Source: Dactylellina haptotyla
Taxonomy: Eukaryota > Ascomycota > Orbiliomycetes > Orbiliales > Orbiliaceae
DNA: 64,000 nucleotides
Direction: 5' to 3'
NCBI GenBank assembly: GCA_031310005.1
Contig: CM062379.1
Span: 6,448,001-6,512,000 of the forward strand
Shown: positions 23,274-34,900 of the stretch, in pieces
How the letters are laid out: every line of letters begins with the position of its first letter
Numbering within the stretch: position 1 is the first letter of the stretch
Translations under genes and position numbers: made by a program
The notes under the pieces: model-generated
Seen by the model: the letters and a program-made list of their open reading frames with translations, nothing else
Database searches by the model: none
Told to the model about the DNA's origin: nothing

Positions 23274-26200
23274 ATGAATTCGAATAGATCACCTCAAAAA
23301 GGATTGGGCGGTGGCCTACAAGATAAACGGAAGAAAAATCTTTGGGAAAAACAAGGTGAAATTACGAGAAATCACGAATACCTTATTAACGAAATTCTCA
23401 GTGAAGAAACTGAAGGCGGCGGGGAAGACGAAGTCGATGAAGCCCCCATCAATATCGCTGAATTGATAAAATCCGATAGATACAAAGACTGTATAGAGAG
23501 CCAAGGCCGCGATGGTTGTAACCTGTTGCATGCTTTGGTCAAGCAACTGGATCACTTCTATCGAGGAGATGAAGATCCAGACCAGCCCGACCAGTTCTAC
23601 ACAGATCTTGAGGGAAATACCAAGCGTCATATTAGTGAAGAAATACTAGAACTCGTCGAACACATAGTGGTTCTAAACCCCCATCTAATTTTTCAGCTCA
23701 ACAAGTCGAGAACAACTCCTATTGCGTCCTTAACAAAATCGTACCCGGATATCTTTTTCCATATGATGGGAATGCTGCCATCCGACAAAGAACTCGAAAT
23801 TTTCATGCAAAAGTGCGAAAGAACCACTAGTCCAAACACCAACGTTACTAAACGTTCGGATTGTCCACTAAAAAGACTCCCGAAAAATCTACAGAAACAC
23901 TTTCTCAAGGAGAGCGAAAAAGACATCTCCAAATTAGAGAAGGAGGATTGCCTCCACCAATTTATCAATACAAAGAAGCTTGAGACCAAGATCGTGGATA
24001 TCAAAAAAGAAATCAAAGAGTTTGTTGCCACAACAGACCAAGCTAGGACTTTTCTTCACATCCTTTTAGGAGTTGATAGTTTCCATCCGGCATCTGCATC
24101 GAACGACCAAGTTAGGCACAAAGCTTTCGAGATGATTGCGGGTTTCTTTGCGGAAGCGAATGGAGATGTTTTCAATACACCGAACACTCATGGTTTGAGT
24201 CCACTCCAAGTGGCCGTAATGCATTTCAACCAAGGTTCTAAAGTCAAACATGAGCTGCTTTACAGAACTATCAAGATATTAGTCAAGCTGCAGCCAAATT
24301 CAATATACTTCAAAGCCACTGAAAATGCCATCAAGCAGGCTCGGAATAGAACTGCCTATGACCTACTCCGAGACTTAAAGGGCACTGTTGCCAAGCATAC
24401 AGAGGCGTATACGTACCTAACAAAAGCTGAAAACTTTTTAAAAAAGACTTGCATTCAGCACATGGATTTGATTGCACCGAATGGTGAGCCAATTGACAAA
24501 GTGAAATATTTATATTCTGATAAAATAATTTCTGGTATGTTTTGAATAACCCCATCTATGCCTCGTCTGAAAATATGGTCGAAAAAATTGCAAATACGTT
24601 CTAGAAAACTAATATGAACGGTATAATCTCAGGGCGTCGACTAGATTTCGACTTAACACATGACATATCATCAATTATCGACGAAGAATATATCGACATT
24701 CTCCGTGAGAAAGCAGCTATTCAATTTGAAACCATATTAGAATGCGTCAAGCTTCCGTACAGGTCTCCGCCTCCCATGGTAACAGAGCCACCCCCGGATC
24801 CTGAGGAACTTGAAAGGTATCATGCAGAAGATCCGTACATCAGTGTATTTCGCTGGTTACGGGGTGATGGGAAAGTTGAGAAGATATTCAAAATCGAAAT
24901 TGACGATATTGGAGACGATCCTCTGAATTCAAGCCTACTCCCGCATAGTAACTTTGCGATTAGAACATGCCTCAATGAAGATTTCGCGCCCGTTGATGCA
25001 AAGCCTAGTGAGCTGGAAGCTTCGAAAGAAAAGAAAGGTCTTGGAGTTGAAATATGGGATTGGAAAAAGCTAGATATCTGTAGTGACACGATTCGGCAAG
25101 CAGCCCCCAAGGTCAAAGAATTGAAACTTTATTCGAGTGGGAATACAGCTGTATTAAAGGCTTGGGCTTGTGCTGAGGGTCTCAGAAATTTGAAAAGTGT
25201 AAGTTGAAATGTCTTTAACTAAAAGCAGATCTTAAACAATCCCGCTAACTGTTTCTTTCCATTTCCATAAAGTTACAAAAGGTTCACGTAACGATATACC
25301 CAAAGGTATGTTTTTTGCCCCAGGTCTACCATATGGACGCCAGACACACCGCTTATAAGTGAGAGCATGGTTTAACAAGGTTTTTCAAATAGAATCGGAG
25401 AGATGAAGTTGATTGTAAACGCTATCTCCCCGACTTTGAATCAAAAGTTCGGGGTGGTAATGGTGTCAATACGGGACAACAAATTGAAGTTGAAGTTGAC
25501 TTGAAACCGCCACCGAGTTCTAATGGTGCTGATGCATCTTCTGAGAAGGACTCACGTGAAAATGAGGCAGATGAAAAGTGAGCTAACTTTAACCCTATTG
25601 AGCTTCAGGTGTGTTACTAACATTGTCAATAGACACCAAGTGGACAAAACCCTAGACTGGATTGAAAAAATGAGCAAGTTTAGGGAATGCGTACAAGAAG
25701 TTATTGACTCCATATCTCCAATGGCGTCCCAACCAGTTATCAAGGTGGCAGTCATTGATGACGGCGTAAATATAGTAGACAATGGAGTCCAGGGTATCGA
25801 AAAGGGAGAGTCCTTTGACACAGGTGGCCAACTATACTTCAGTGAAAAGTGCAAACATGGCACACATATGGTTTCAAGCCTTCGAGAAGTTTGCCCTAAA
25901 GCTAGGATATTCGTCGCGCGTTTAGATGACAGCAGAAAGCAAGATGGCCAACGATTCACTGTGAGCTCCGCCATCCGAGTAAGTCTCCAAACTCTATGAT
26001 CCTTAAATTTTCATCTATTAACTGCGGTCAACAGGCGTTGGAATGGGCAATACACTGGGGAGTAGATATCATCTCTATGAGTTGGTCCTTTAAACCCGAC
26101 CGAAACAGTTGTACATCCGAAGAGGAAGAGAAATTTAAAAGTCTTATTGATATTGCCAGCGCTAAGGGTATAATTATGTTTGGGGCGATGCCTGACGGGG

Positions 26201-26715
26201 AGGACGTTACAAAACGGTACCCGGCCAGCCTATCCAAAGTCATAAGAATCTGCGCCGCAACAGAAAATGGCCTTCGTTTAGATGCCATTCATACCTCGGT
26301 TCCAGAGCTCTTATTCCCAGGCGAAAAAGTACCGGTTCCCGAATCGAATTTCGACATTACTGGAAGCTCCGTTGCAACCGCATTAGCGGCTGGATTCGCA
26401 GCTTTGATTCTCATCTGCATGAAGTTGCAGGAAACAGGAATTTTAGATCAGAAACAACGAGGTGTAAACGAAAAGCCATCTGTGGATCAAGTCTCCTTAA
26501 CAGAGCGGTTAAAGGAGCGCAAAACAACCGATGGAATTAGAGCAATATTCAAGGCATTTTCTAAAGCACACGCAAATACCAAAGACTTCCTGGTGCAGCC
26601 GTACTACCGGCATGAACAACTATTCCAAAACACTGGGACAACTGAAGCGCAACGCAAGCTCACAATCAGCAATTTTCTGCAGAAAGCATCATGGGTGGAA
26701 TATATGAAAATCTAA
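23274..26715 (+). CDS. Intracellular S8 subtilase with ankyrin-like N-terminus
   Basis: Six exons: 23274..24534, 24633..25198, 25273..25305, 25393..25577, 25633..25978 and 26035..26715, giving 1,023 aa. All phases close; the fourth intron has TTACTAAC. There is no signal peptide, so it should act inside the cell. Residues 1-420 contain helical, ankyrin-like segments (GCNLLHALVKQL, KSRTTPIASLTKSYPD, NTHGLSPLQVAVMHF). The peptidase S8 domain occupies about 715-980 with Asp724 (VAVIDDGV), His757 (KHGTHM) and Ser909 (TGSSVATALAAG). The oxyanion Asn expected near FGAMPDGED is not present. Subtilase domains also occur as effector modules of fungal NLR proteins, so a role in programmed proteolysis near the NLR is plausible but unproven. 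Confidence 0.87.
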
Positions 26716-27318
26716 CCTAATCCCAAGAAATATGAGTTCGCAGAGGCGACCTTGGGCGGGTAGGATCCCATACGAAAGCCCTACAGAACTAGCAACAAAG
26801 TGGATACTGGATCCGGATACTTTCGTGAGGAAAACAAGTATTCTCAGAAAAATATGTTTGGGCTATCGAACGCTTAGGGCAAGGGTGTTCATATAATTAT
26901 ATAAATATAGGTAAATTTTAGTTGCAGAATGGTTACTTGAGGCGATCATTGAGAGTAATCGCTTAAACCCCTTAAAAATTATAATAAGGAAATTATTGGT
27001 TTTTCCTTGAAGTTAACGCAGAAGACACTGTATATTACTCCTATTCAGCACCTGGATATTGTGCTACCTCTCGTAAATACATTCAAATAGTTACCTTTTG
27101 TTAATGCCGTTAATAACGTTAGTTTTTTAAAATAAATAACTGCTGAGAATTAAGCTAAACGAGGTCGCCGGCATTTAGATCTATAGATCTATAGAAATCG
27201 GAACTGTGACTAGTTAAGGGATGCCCAATCCAAAATGCCACATCATGAGAAATTACTTTATAAAAATGCAAAAACTACTTTATCCATAATTATTTTTTTA
27301 GTGTATAAAATGTCGAAT
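26716..27318. other. Convergent 3' flanks
   Basis: 0.6 kb AT-rich gap between the convergent subtilase and RING-YEATS genes. A small inverted direct repeat of AGATCTAT units lies at about 27177-27192. No gene seen. Confidence 0.5.
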
Positions 27319-28175
27319 TCAGCGCAATCTGCGTTTCTCATTCTTGATCTTCAACCTGCATCTCGCCTGACTGCCTCCATCATCAAAGCTCAATGTCCAC
27401 TCCAGCGGCAAGGAAACCCTCTTAGCATATCGTGAATCCACAGCATCGCTACTGATCCAGCTGTATCCTGCCTTCAAAACAACATTCGCCCTGACAGTAA
27501 ACGTGCCCCACCCTTCCCTTCTAATAGAATACGGCGCCCTCCTCTTTACTGTCCTTGGTTGCTTAAATGTTTCATGCTATAAATCATTGCCACCCATATC
27601 AGTATCACGTTCATATTCATTATTCATGATATAAGAATTGAAGGTTATGATTAACTCACCAGCAATACCTCCACCTCATTAATCACACTCTGATCCGATA
27701 CCTTCACAAAAAACTCCCAATCGTACATCTTCCTCCCATCACCTATATCTCTCACCTCTTTCGCCGTATTACCAATATAAACAGTAAGAGTCTGCACACT
27801 AACATCTTTCGTTTCCTCGTCCGCTAAATACTCTTCGTCTCGCTTGTTGTATTCATCCGGGTACCGTTCTTTAACCCGCTCTTCTGCCTCCTCACTCCGT
27901 CGCGCAGATGTGAGAGTCCTACACATCGGACACTTCGCTTGCAGGTTTAACGCAGAAAAGTCCTGAGGTTCTTCGTCCAGCGGGACGATGGTCATCTGCG
28001 AGGTCACGGAAACTTCGGCCCATTCCGCCATGCACGATTCGCAGAGTGTGTGGTTACATTGTGTTACCACGGGCCGATGGAGGACGTGGCGGCAGATCGG
28101 GCAGAGGTCGTCGTGGTCGATTTCATCTGCGACTGCGTTGCCGGCACTCGCGCCTGAGAGGTCGAGTTGGGACAT
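27319..28175 (-). CDS. RING finger - YEATS domain protein (257 aa)
   Basis: Two exons, 28175..27660 and 27576..27319 (reverse), with an 83-nt intron (GTGAGT..TTATAG). The N-terminal C3HC4 RING has Cys25, Cys28, Cys40, His42, Cys45, Cys48, Cys82 and Cys85, with a long insert before the last pair. The C-terminal half (about 125-230) reads like a YEATS fold: KMYDWEFFVKV, then VEVLLHETFKQPRTV, APYSIRREGWGTFTVRANVVLKAG. YEATS domains bind acylated lysines in histones; RING domains recruit E2 ubiquitin-conjugating enzymes. A one-chain fusion suggests a ubiquitin ligase that reads acyl-lysine. The YEATS part only becomes visible after splicing. The protein is soluble and its neighbours are immune-type genes. 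Confidence 0.85.
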
Positions 28176-28602
28176 TTTGTGCAGCCCTTCAAATAATTAT
28201 TCGAAGGGTTTATTATCTGGAAACGGTGTCTGGGAAAATTTACAGGAAATACGTCGGCTTTAAGTACCGAGATCGATGCGGCGATCATCTTATATCCCTG
28301 ATCTATTTAGATGTCTGTGCGGGTGCTTCTCGGATCCTGTTCTAGGTGGCCATTTACGCGTTGTATCTTGTAGATGCTGGAGATATATTCCCAATTTCGG
28401 AAGCATACCTGCCAACCGTTGGCAATTTTGTACACTAACAATGCAGCGAATTCGTCTGTATGTTTATGAATCGCCACCCCAGCTCCAACTTTTCGTCAAG
28501 TTGAATCTAAAAATACGCGCAAGGAATATCATGAGCCTCTCGCGGGTTCAAGCGCGAGCATTAGAACCAGAACATCAAAAGTTCGCCAAAAAGAAATACG
28601 TG
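28176..28602. other. Intergenic 5' of RING-YEATS gene
   Basis: 427 bp upstream of the reverse-strand RING-YEATS gene and downstream of the tRNA. The longer forward frame spanning this and the tRNA is a chance frame. Confidence 0.5.
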
Positions 28603-28694
28603 GGGCTTGACCGTGGATCGAACACGGGGCCTCTCGCAGAATTGTATTGCAGATGCAACCCAAAGCGAGAATCATACCACTAGACCATCAAGCC
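28603..28694 (-). tRNA. tRNA-Pro (anticodon UGG) with intron
   Basis: Reading the reverse strand, the acceptor stem GGCTTGA pairs with TCAAGCC. The D arm contains TGGTCTAGTGGTAT (A box), and the T arm contains GTTCGATCC (B box). The anticodon stem TCTCGC/GCGAGA encloses the loop TT-TGG-G..T, giving anticodon TGG (proline). A roughly 20-nt intron sits one base 3' of the anticodon (position 37/38), the normal place for nuclear tRNA introns. It lies in an otherwise gene-poor spot inside the accessory cluster. Confidence 0.93.
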
Positions 28695-29107
28695 TGTGAA
28701 TGCTGTGGTGCAATGAATAGAATGTATGTACAAAGCCACTAGCGGTATCTCAAAACCGAATATCTCCAAAAATTATGGGCAATGGGTTAATTGCGTTCAA
28801 TCTTACAAATCTATAGCGTAGACAATACAAAACCCCGCCAAAATAGGTTTTCGGATCGTACCTAGAAACTACCCCAGAATGAAATTAACACAAAGGTTTA
28901 AACTATAGCTTGCGAGACAGGTTTAAACTGCCCTATCACAACATTTGCAACATCACTATATTATATTATATTCGCAGTAAATCCAGCCTCCTGCATATCA
29001 AAGACCCCTTAGAACCGCGAATATAAATGTTGTATTCAATTTCAACTAAAAAGTCTTTTCTACCATATGCATATATGGAGGGTGGGATGGTTTTTGACAC
29101 CAAACTA
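28695..29107. other. AT-rich gap 3' of GST gene
   Basis: 0.4 kb with no supported feature beyond the 5' flank of the tRNA and the 3' flank of the GST-kappa gene. Confidence 0.5.
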
Positions 29108-30061
29108 TCACAGCTTTCCAGATATCTTGCTTTCAATCTCTAGATCTCGATGAGAAATTTCTAAATAGTCCCACATAAAATGAAATCTGTCACTCCCGAA
29201 GAATGGCTCTGCTTTCCCCTTGCCATCGTGAACCCAGAACCATGGACAACCAAAGGCTCCGAGATCCTCAAATGCATGCTTTGTGGTGTCATTCAAGGCC
29301 TGCTTGACCTGAGGTGTCCCAGCAGCTTTTAGGATCTCTTGGGAATCCTCATTGTTAAAAACTTTGAGTAGTGCCGTCAACATATGTTCTGGCTTGCCTA
29401 TATCAAGGTGTTGAAGCCACAAAGATTCAAAACATGCTTGAAATAAAGCCTCAAAATCTTTGGTGCGTTTCTCTTTTACGTATGTAAGACATCGACCGGG
29501 CTAGGAAATAAATTTTCAGACGTTTGATACTCAGTTTAGATAGTAAATAAGAAATTCGCCTACCAGCAATGATAAAATCGGGAAGAAATCAGGAATTTCG
29601 AATTTGAAGCCAAAGTACTTTTGAGCCCGAGGTCCATCATACTTTGAATAATTTGCTTTAGCCGGAAGAGTCCAAGGTGGTTTATTGCCTAGCCATGTTT
29701 ATAGATTCATCAATAAAGATCTCTGTGTTTATCAGCCAATCTTGGGATGGTGAGTTACCGCTGCCAACGTTAATTCCGCCAAGGAACACAGGAAAGTATC
29801 TACAAGAGTTGTCAGTATAAAAACATATCATATGGCCTGTATTTACTTACTCGACCTGCACCCCGTGATCCTGGAGCGCGCGTTTGTTCTTCTGAAGATA
29901 GTCAAACGCGAAGAAAGAGTATGGGGAAACTGGGGTGGCCGGATGTTTCTGTAAGCGAACGCGCACGCGATTCCGCCAGCAAATTGCGAGCCCGCAGCAA
30001 CAACGAGTTGTCACATACCACAATCAATATATAATTCGATCTTCTTCTCGTTCGAGGGCAT
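29108..30061 (-). CDS. Kappa-class glutathione S-transferase (226 aa)
   Basis: Five exons (reverse): 30061..30019, 29929..29851, 29799..29759, 29688..29564 and 29500..29108; all phases close to 226 aa, the usual GST-kappa length. The start gives MPSNEKKIELYIDCVSPYSFFAF, with Ser16 in the catalytic SPYS motif of DsbA-fold GST-kappa enzymes. Further family marks are FLGGINVGSGNKPPWTLPAKA (residues split over two introns) and GAFGCPWFWV near the C-terminus. The enzyme conjugates or reduces with glutathione. Related proteins act in mitochondria or peroxisomes, but no clear PTS1 is visible (C-term SGKL). It is divergent from the short-chain dehydrogenase gene, which may share its promoter. Confidence 0.93.
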
Positions 30062-30514
30062 AACTGCGGTTCGATGACTGAAGACTAGTCTAAAGGGGTT
30101 TACTTCTTGCGTTTTGGAGGATTGCGCAATTTCCGTCTAGAAATTTTAGTGCTCATCGATTGCGAATGTCAAGGTGAAGCAGGACAATATCAAAATGTGT
30201 TACTGCTGCCACTGGAAATACCCATCACATGGGGGATCGGCTAGCTTCCCCGGGTCTATTACCTCGGGAATGGTTTTTAGAAGAATCTAAATCCAAAGAA
30301 AGTGCGCCTCCAACGCTTCGCTTCAGCCGGGGGACGCAGGCGGCAAAGCCGAAACCTGGGGTATCTAGGAATTCGAATGCAACCGTAAAAATATGGTCGT
30401 ACGGATATCTGGATTCAAAAATATTCAAGACGTCCTAAGACTTGATGCTCGACAACAAGACCAGGTTCCCCGTGCAATCAACTTCAATATCACCAGCGTT
30501 TTCCATATCTTCCG
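30062..30514. promoter_or_regulatory. Divergent promoter, GST-kappa and dehydrogenase
   Basis: 453 bp between the start codons of two divergent genes; any shared control elements would be here. Short open frames inside are shadows of each other on opposite strands. Confidence 0.5.
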
Positions 30515-31611
30515 ATGGCACGACTACCAGTTGCTTTGGTTATTGGCGCGTCCCGTGGCATTGGCCGTCAAGTAGCCATTGATCTCGCAAAAAATGGATA
30601 TAAAGGTATATTTTGTGGCCTATCTCCGAAATCAGGACTTCTACTGAAAGCTAACTTTTCGCAGTGGTTGTGGCTGCAAAGACTGTTAGCGATGATTCCA
30701 GCACAGCACCATTCCCCCCAGACCCCAACTCACAAAATTCTACTATCACCACTGTAACTCGTGAAATCCGTGAAGCTGGCGGTGATGCAACAGCGATACA
30801 AGTGGATACGAGAAGCCCCGAGAGTATCAATAACCTGATCGAATCGACCGTTAAGCTTCACGGTTCGCTTGATGTTCTGATTTATAACTCGGGTGCTATC
30901 TGGTGGTCGTCCGTGGAAAACACACCGTTCAAGCGGTTTAAACTTATGCAGAGCGTAAATGTGGAAGGATTATACGCGACTGTACAGGCTGCCCTCCCAC
31001 ATTTTAAAAATAATGGCTGGAAGGGACGGATAATAGTGATTAGCCCTCCAATATACTCGCGTTTCTTTCGAGGAAAGACGGCATATGCTATGGGCAAAGT
31101 TGGAATGTCCGTTTTGACTAAAGGGTTGGCAATGGACTGGAAAAGAGAAGAGAAGAAAGAAATGGCGATCACGAGTCTTTGGCCCGCAGTTGTATGTTGC
31201 CCTCCAAGATTTTGAGAGGTTACGATAGATATTAACAATTGAACAGGCAATACAATCGGCTGCTACGCCAGACCCGAAGATGTTGGCCGAATTGAGAAAA
31301 CCTGTAAGTAATTCTAATAGACCTTTTTATGTTATCAAATAGACTAACAGACTCCAAAGACCATCTTTTCGGATGCTATACTGGAAATTATAAGGTCGCC
31401 AGCGGAAGAAGTCAGCGGGCGCTTGGAGCTGGATGAAGATTTTCTCCGCACAAAGGGAGTCACTGATTTCTCGAAATATAATGTGGTTCCAGGGGCAAAT
31501 CCACGCCGCATGCTTCCGGCCGTGCTTCCAATATTAACGGTGCCGGAGGAAGACGACGAGGGGAACCGCATTGATAGTTCAAAGCTTGCAAAGTTTACAG
31601 CAAAAATATAG
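30515..31611 (+). CDS. Short-chain dehydrogenase/reductase, HSDL2-like (308 aa)
   Basis: Four exons: 30515..30605, 30665..31191, 31247..31303 and 31360..31611. The last acceptor could lie 9 nt upstream, adding TPK in frame. N-terminal cofactor motif GASRGIG and NSGA, and active-site Ser157, Tyr171 and Lys175 (TAYAMGK) define a classical SDR that uses NAD(P)H. The C-terminal part (TIFSDAILEI…VSGRLELDEDFLR) is like the hydroxysteroid-dehydrogenase-like 2 group found in mitochondria or peroxisomes. The substrate is unknown. Pairing with a GST-kappa gene suggests a detoxification or lipid role; this is inference. Confidence 0.92.
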
Positions 31612-31907
31612 CATGTATTGTATCCTTGAGGAAGCGAGATATACCATATATGAGCTTTTTACCCATACCAAAACTCTCTGCATTTTATAGGCATCACACC
31701 AAAACTCGAAGACCTAAACTATTCATGCGAAATATTTGAATTTATACATTCACTATATCCGGTTTTTCTTGTGAGACCATGTTACCCCCATGTCTGGTGA
31801 TATCCCGTAGAAATAGCTAGTTACAAATGTTTAAAAAAGCGATCCGTGCAGCTGATTTAGGTCGACTGGCGGGTTATGTTTGCATCTATGCATAGGGAAT
31901 GCGAAGG

Positions 31908-34900
31908 CTAAACTCCAAAATGAACGTAAGGAACCCAATGGAAATTAAGTTCCGAGAGGTCAACTTTCTTTGCGTTTCTAGTCTCTCCTCCATTTTGATC
32001 TCCCTTAGTCGTCTCTGTGAGTTTTGTGTCATCACCAAAACCGAAGCCTTCCTCAACTGACTTTGCCCCCAATTGCAAATTACTGGTCTCGATTTCGAGA
32101 CCATCAACCATTTGTAATACGGATTGGCCACGAGCTTTCCTCATAGAACTATTGGCCAAACTTTTACTCCGGAGGGATGTAAGAGCCGTGTGAAGTGCCA
32201 GACTGATATTTTCGTCTTTTAGGCCACCCTCGTCCCGAATCGTTTTGTAAATCTTCTTTGCAATCTTGACACAATAGAGATCGTCAACTTCCCACAACGT
32301 CCCAATAACGTGCCGAAAACCTGCCAATTGATAGGCGCTTATAAGATTTATGCCTTCGTCACTAAACTTCAATTCATCGTTTGCACCTGTAGAGCAAGCA
32401 GAGAGATATGCAAGAAATGGGGGATTGTTCTGGATTTTATGCTCCCAGAGCTTGGAAACAGTGAGCGGGTCTGTTTGCCAGTCGTCTAGAAGCAGGCAGC
32501 TTCTTGAGGGATCGGATCTGTTAAAGCTGCCGTGGCCCGCAAAGTGGAATATCCCACAAGTCGACAGGCTTGATAGAATCTCGTCTCGTTGGCGAGGTGG
32601 CTTTTTGATTTCTAATCCTAGCGCTGGGCATAATTCCTCCAATACCTCTATCTCCTTCCCTGCAAAGTAGAGACTCGAATGGCCAGGTGTTTTTGACATT
32701 GATATCAAGAGAGCATCATTGGATGCTTTAAGATCAAAATCCTTTCTTTCCCGTCCATAGATAAGCGTTTTTATTGATAGACTATAGGACGAAATCACTC
32801 GATCGAGGACAGTTTCGTCTGAGTCTTTGAGATGCTTCCCTGCCGCGTGCAAGGGAAGTTGTGAGAGCGATCCGGTAGGCACCCACCGAAGACGTGGCCA
32901 TCTGTTATATTTACCTATAGGCTTGCTTGTAAACTCTAAGACGTTAAGGATAGGCTGTGCAACTACATCCCAGAGCCATTCCAAGACCTCCCATATCTCT
33001 GATTCTTCAGTACCTCTTAGCAAAGCTGCTTTAGCTGCGATTTCTCCTTGGCGTAAGTTCGGTAATTTGATTGCTCGAATCCTAGATTTTTCGACTAGAA
33101 AAGCGTGGCATTCTCGCTCTTCAGTATTGATTATCGCAATTGGACCGCCTTCAGCAGCTGCCATTAACTGTTCTGGGGTATGTGGCAGAAGAAACCTCTC
33201 AAACCCATTCTTCGAGTGGATCTCCTTCATAACTTCGACCAGTCGTTTCTCTGCATCCCGTCTCTTCTTTTTTTCGGTTTCTTGGGGGATTAAACCGCCA
33301 CCCAACATCAAGCTAGATTTGCCAGTCTCGGAAATGGGCGAATCCAATATCTGTCTCAGAGAAAGAAACTCACTCGCTAGGTCTGGATAAGCTGTCTCAA
33401 GCCCTGAGATATCCGTGCGGATTTCCAACATGAGACTTGTCACAATACCTCGCCCGAGTTCTAGAATTTGTAAAGCTTCCTGGGGCGTTCTCCCTGCCCA
33501 TAAGAAGAGTCTTGCAGCATGGGAGGCTAGCCCGAAATGTTGGCCAATAACTCCTTGTTTGTCAGTATTTTTTAATGACCGAGGTGTGATAACAAGTAAG
33601 TGCTTTACAGATTCTTCCAAAACCTTACTCGCATCATCCCACTGCCCTTTGATTTCCAGTATTCTTGCCAAGCTTCCGCCCATTATGAGATGGAATGGCC
33701 CAGTATTGTTTGGATCGTCCCATGCTGCCTGTATTATCTCGTGGGCTTTATCAAGATCTTCTATGAATCCGCTTTGCTTGTATTTCTCAAACACAGCCTT
33801 ATGATTGAGGAGGTGAAAGCACGAGCGGAAAGCTGATGACCTTCCTTTTGCGCCGGCTTCAAAGTCTTCTTTTAAATAAGTGGTTAGTTCAAGTTGTTGT
33901 TCTAAGCTTTCCATATTACCTGTCCGACTATATCGAGAACCGTGCATACCCGCGAGTAGGTTCATAGCAGGTATACTGATAATTCTATCAAGCTCCTCGA
34001 TATCAAGCAGAGGTGTTAGTATCTCAATCACATTATTGCAATCCTCAAGATCTCCTGTTACTCGGTACCGAAAGGAGTACATCTGACCCCACAGTAACGA
34101 AGCTTCGGCTGCATCCATGTCTGGTGAACTGGTGATCTTCTCCGCGACTGTCTCCAGATTTTTCAAATCTTCCAAAGCTTCTGTTTCTGTGTACTTCACA
34201 CCCAATACATGTAGGAACATTGTCAATTGTGGAAACCGAGGGTTTGATGAAGGTATGAGCTCGAGCGATTCTTGTATTAATAGAACCGCTTGATCTAGAT
34301 CCTCCATTTGGCCGGTAAGTGTGTATCGAACGTATAATAGAATCCCCAACCCTTGAATCATCTCGACTAGTGGTTCGTCATCGGATTCACTTGCTTTGGC
34401 AATGCTGAGAATTTCGATTGCTTGGTTGACATTGTCTACATTCCCATGTTTCAGATAGTGGTCCAGAAGCAACCTATCTAATCTAACATGTTGTCTTAGC
34501 GAGTGGGCTTGGGGGATCGATTTTGTCGCGCTCTTCTGGAACTCAATGGCTTTGTTGATATCGCCGGAATCGAGAATTTCGCCGAATTTGTTTATGATGG
34601 ATTTTATCGACTCGCGCACAGGACGCTCCAGGAGCTGCTCTTTTATATCAAGAAAGTTTGCTTTTCTCAAAGCTTCTCCGTCAATCGCTAAGCTCGCATC
34701 GTTTTCGTCAGCTATGATAGTGATTATGTCGGATATCTTGATGGCTCGATCAATATCTAATATAGACCCCGTATCTATTGATCGACGGGCCAAGTGGTTG
34801 TTTAACGTCCTCAATACCTCGAAGCGACGATGATAGTCAGAGCCGTGATTCTTTTCAATTCTATCCAGGGCGTCTATGCTTTTGCTCAAATGCTCTAAAG

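Noticed and set aside
28276-28683. Forward 135-aa frame
   Set aside because: It runs through a well-formed tRNA-Pro gene on the other strand and has no domain.
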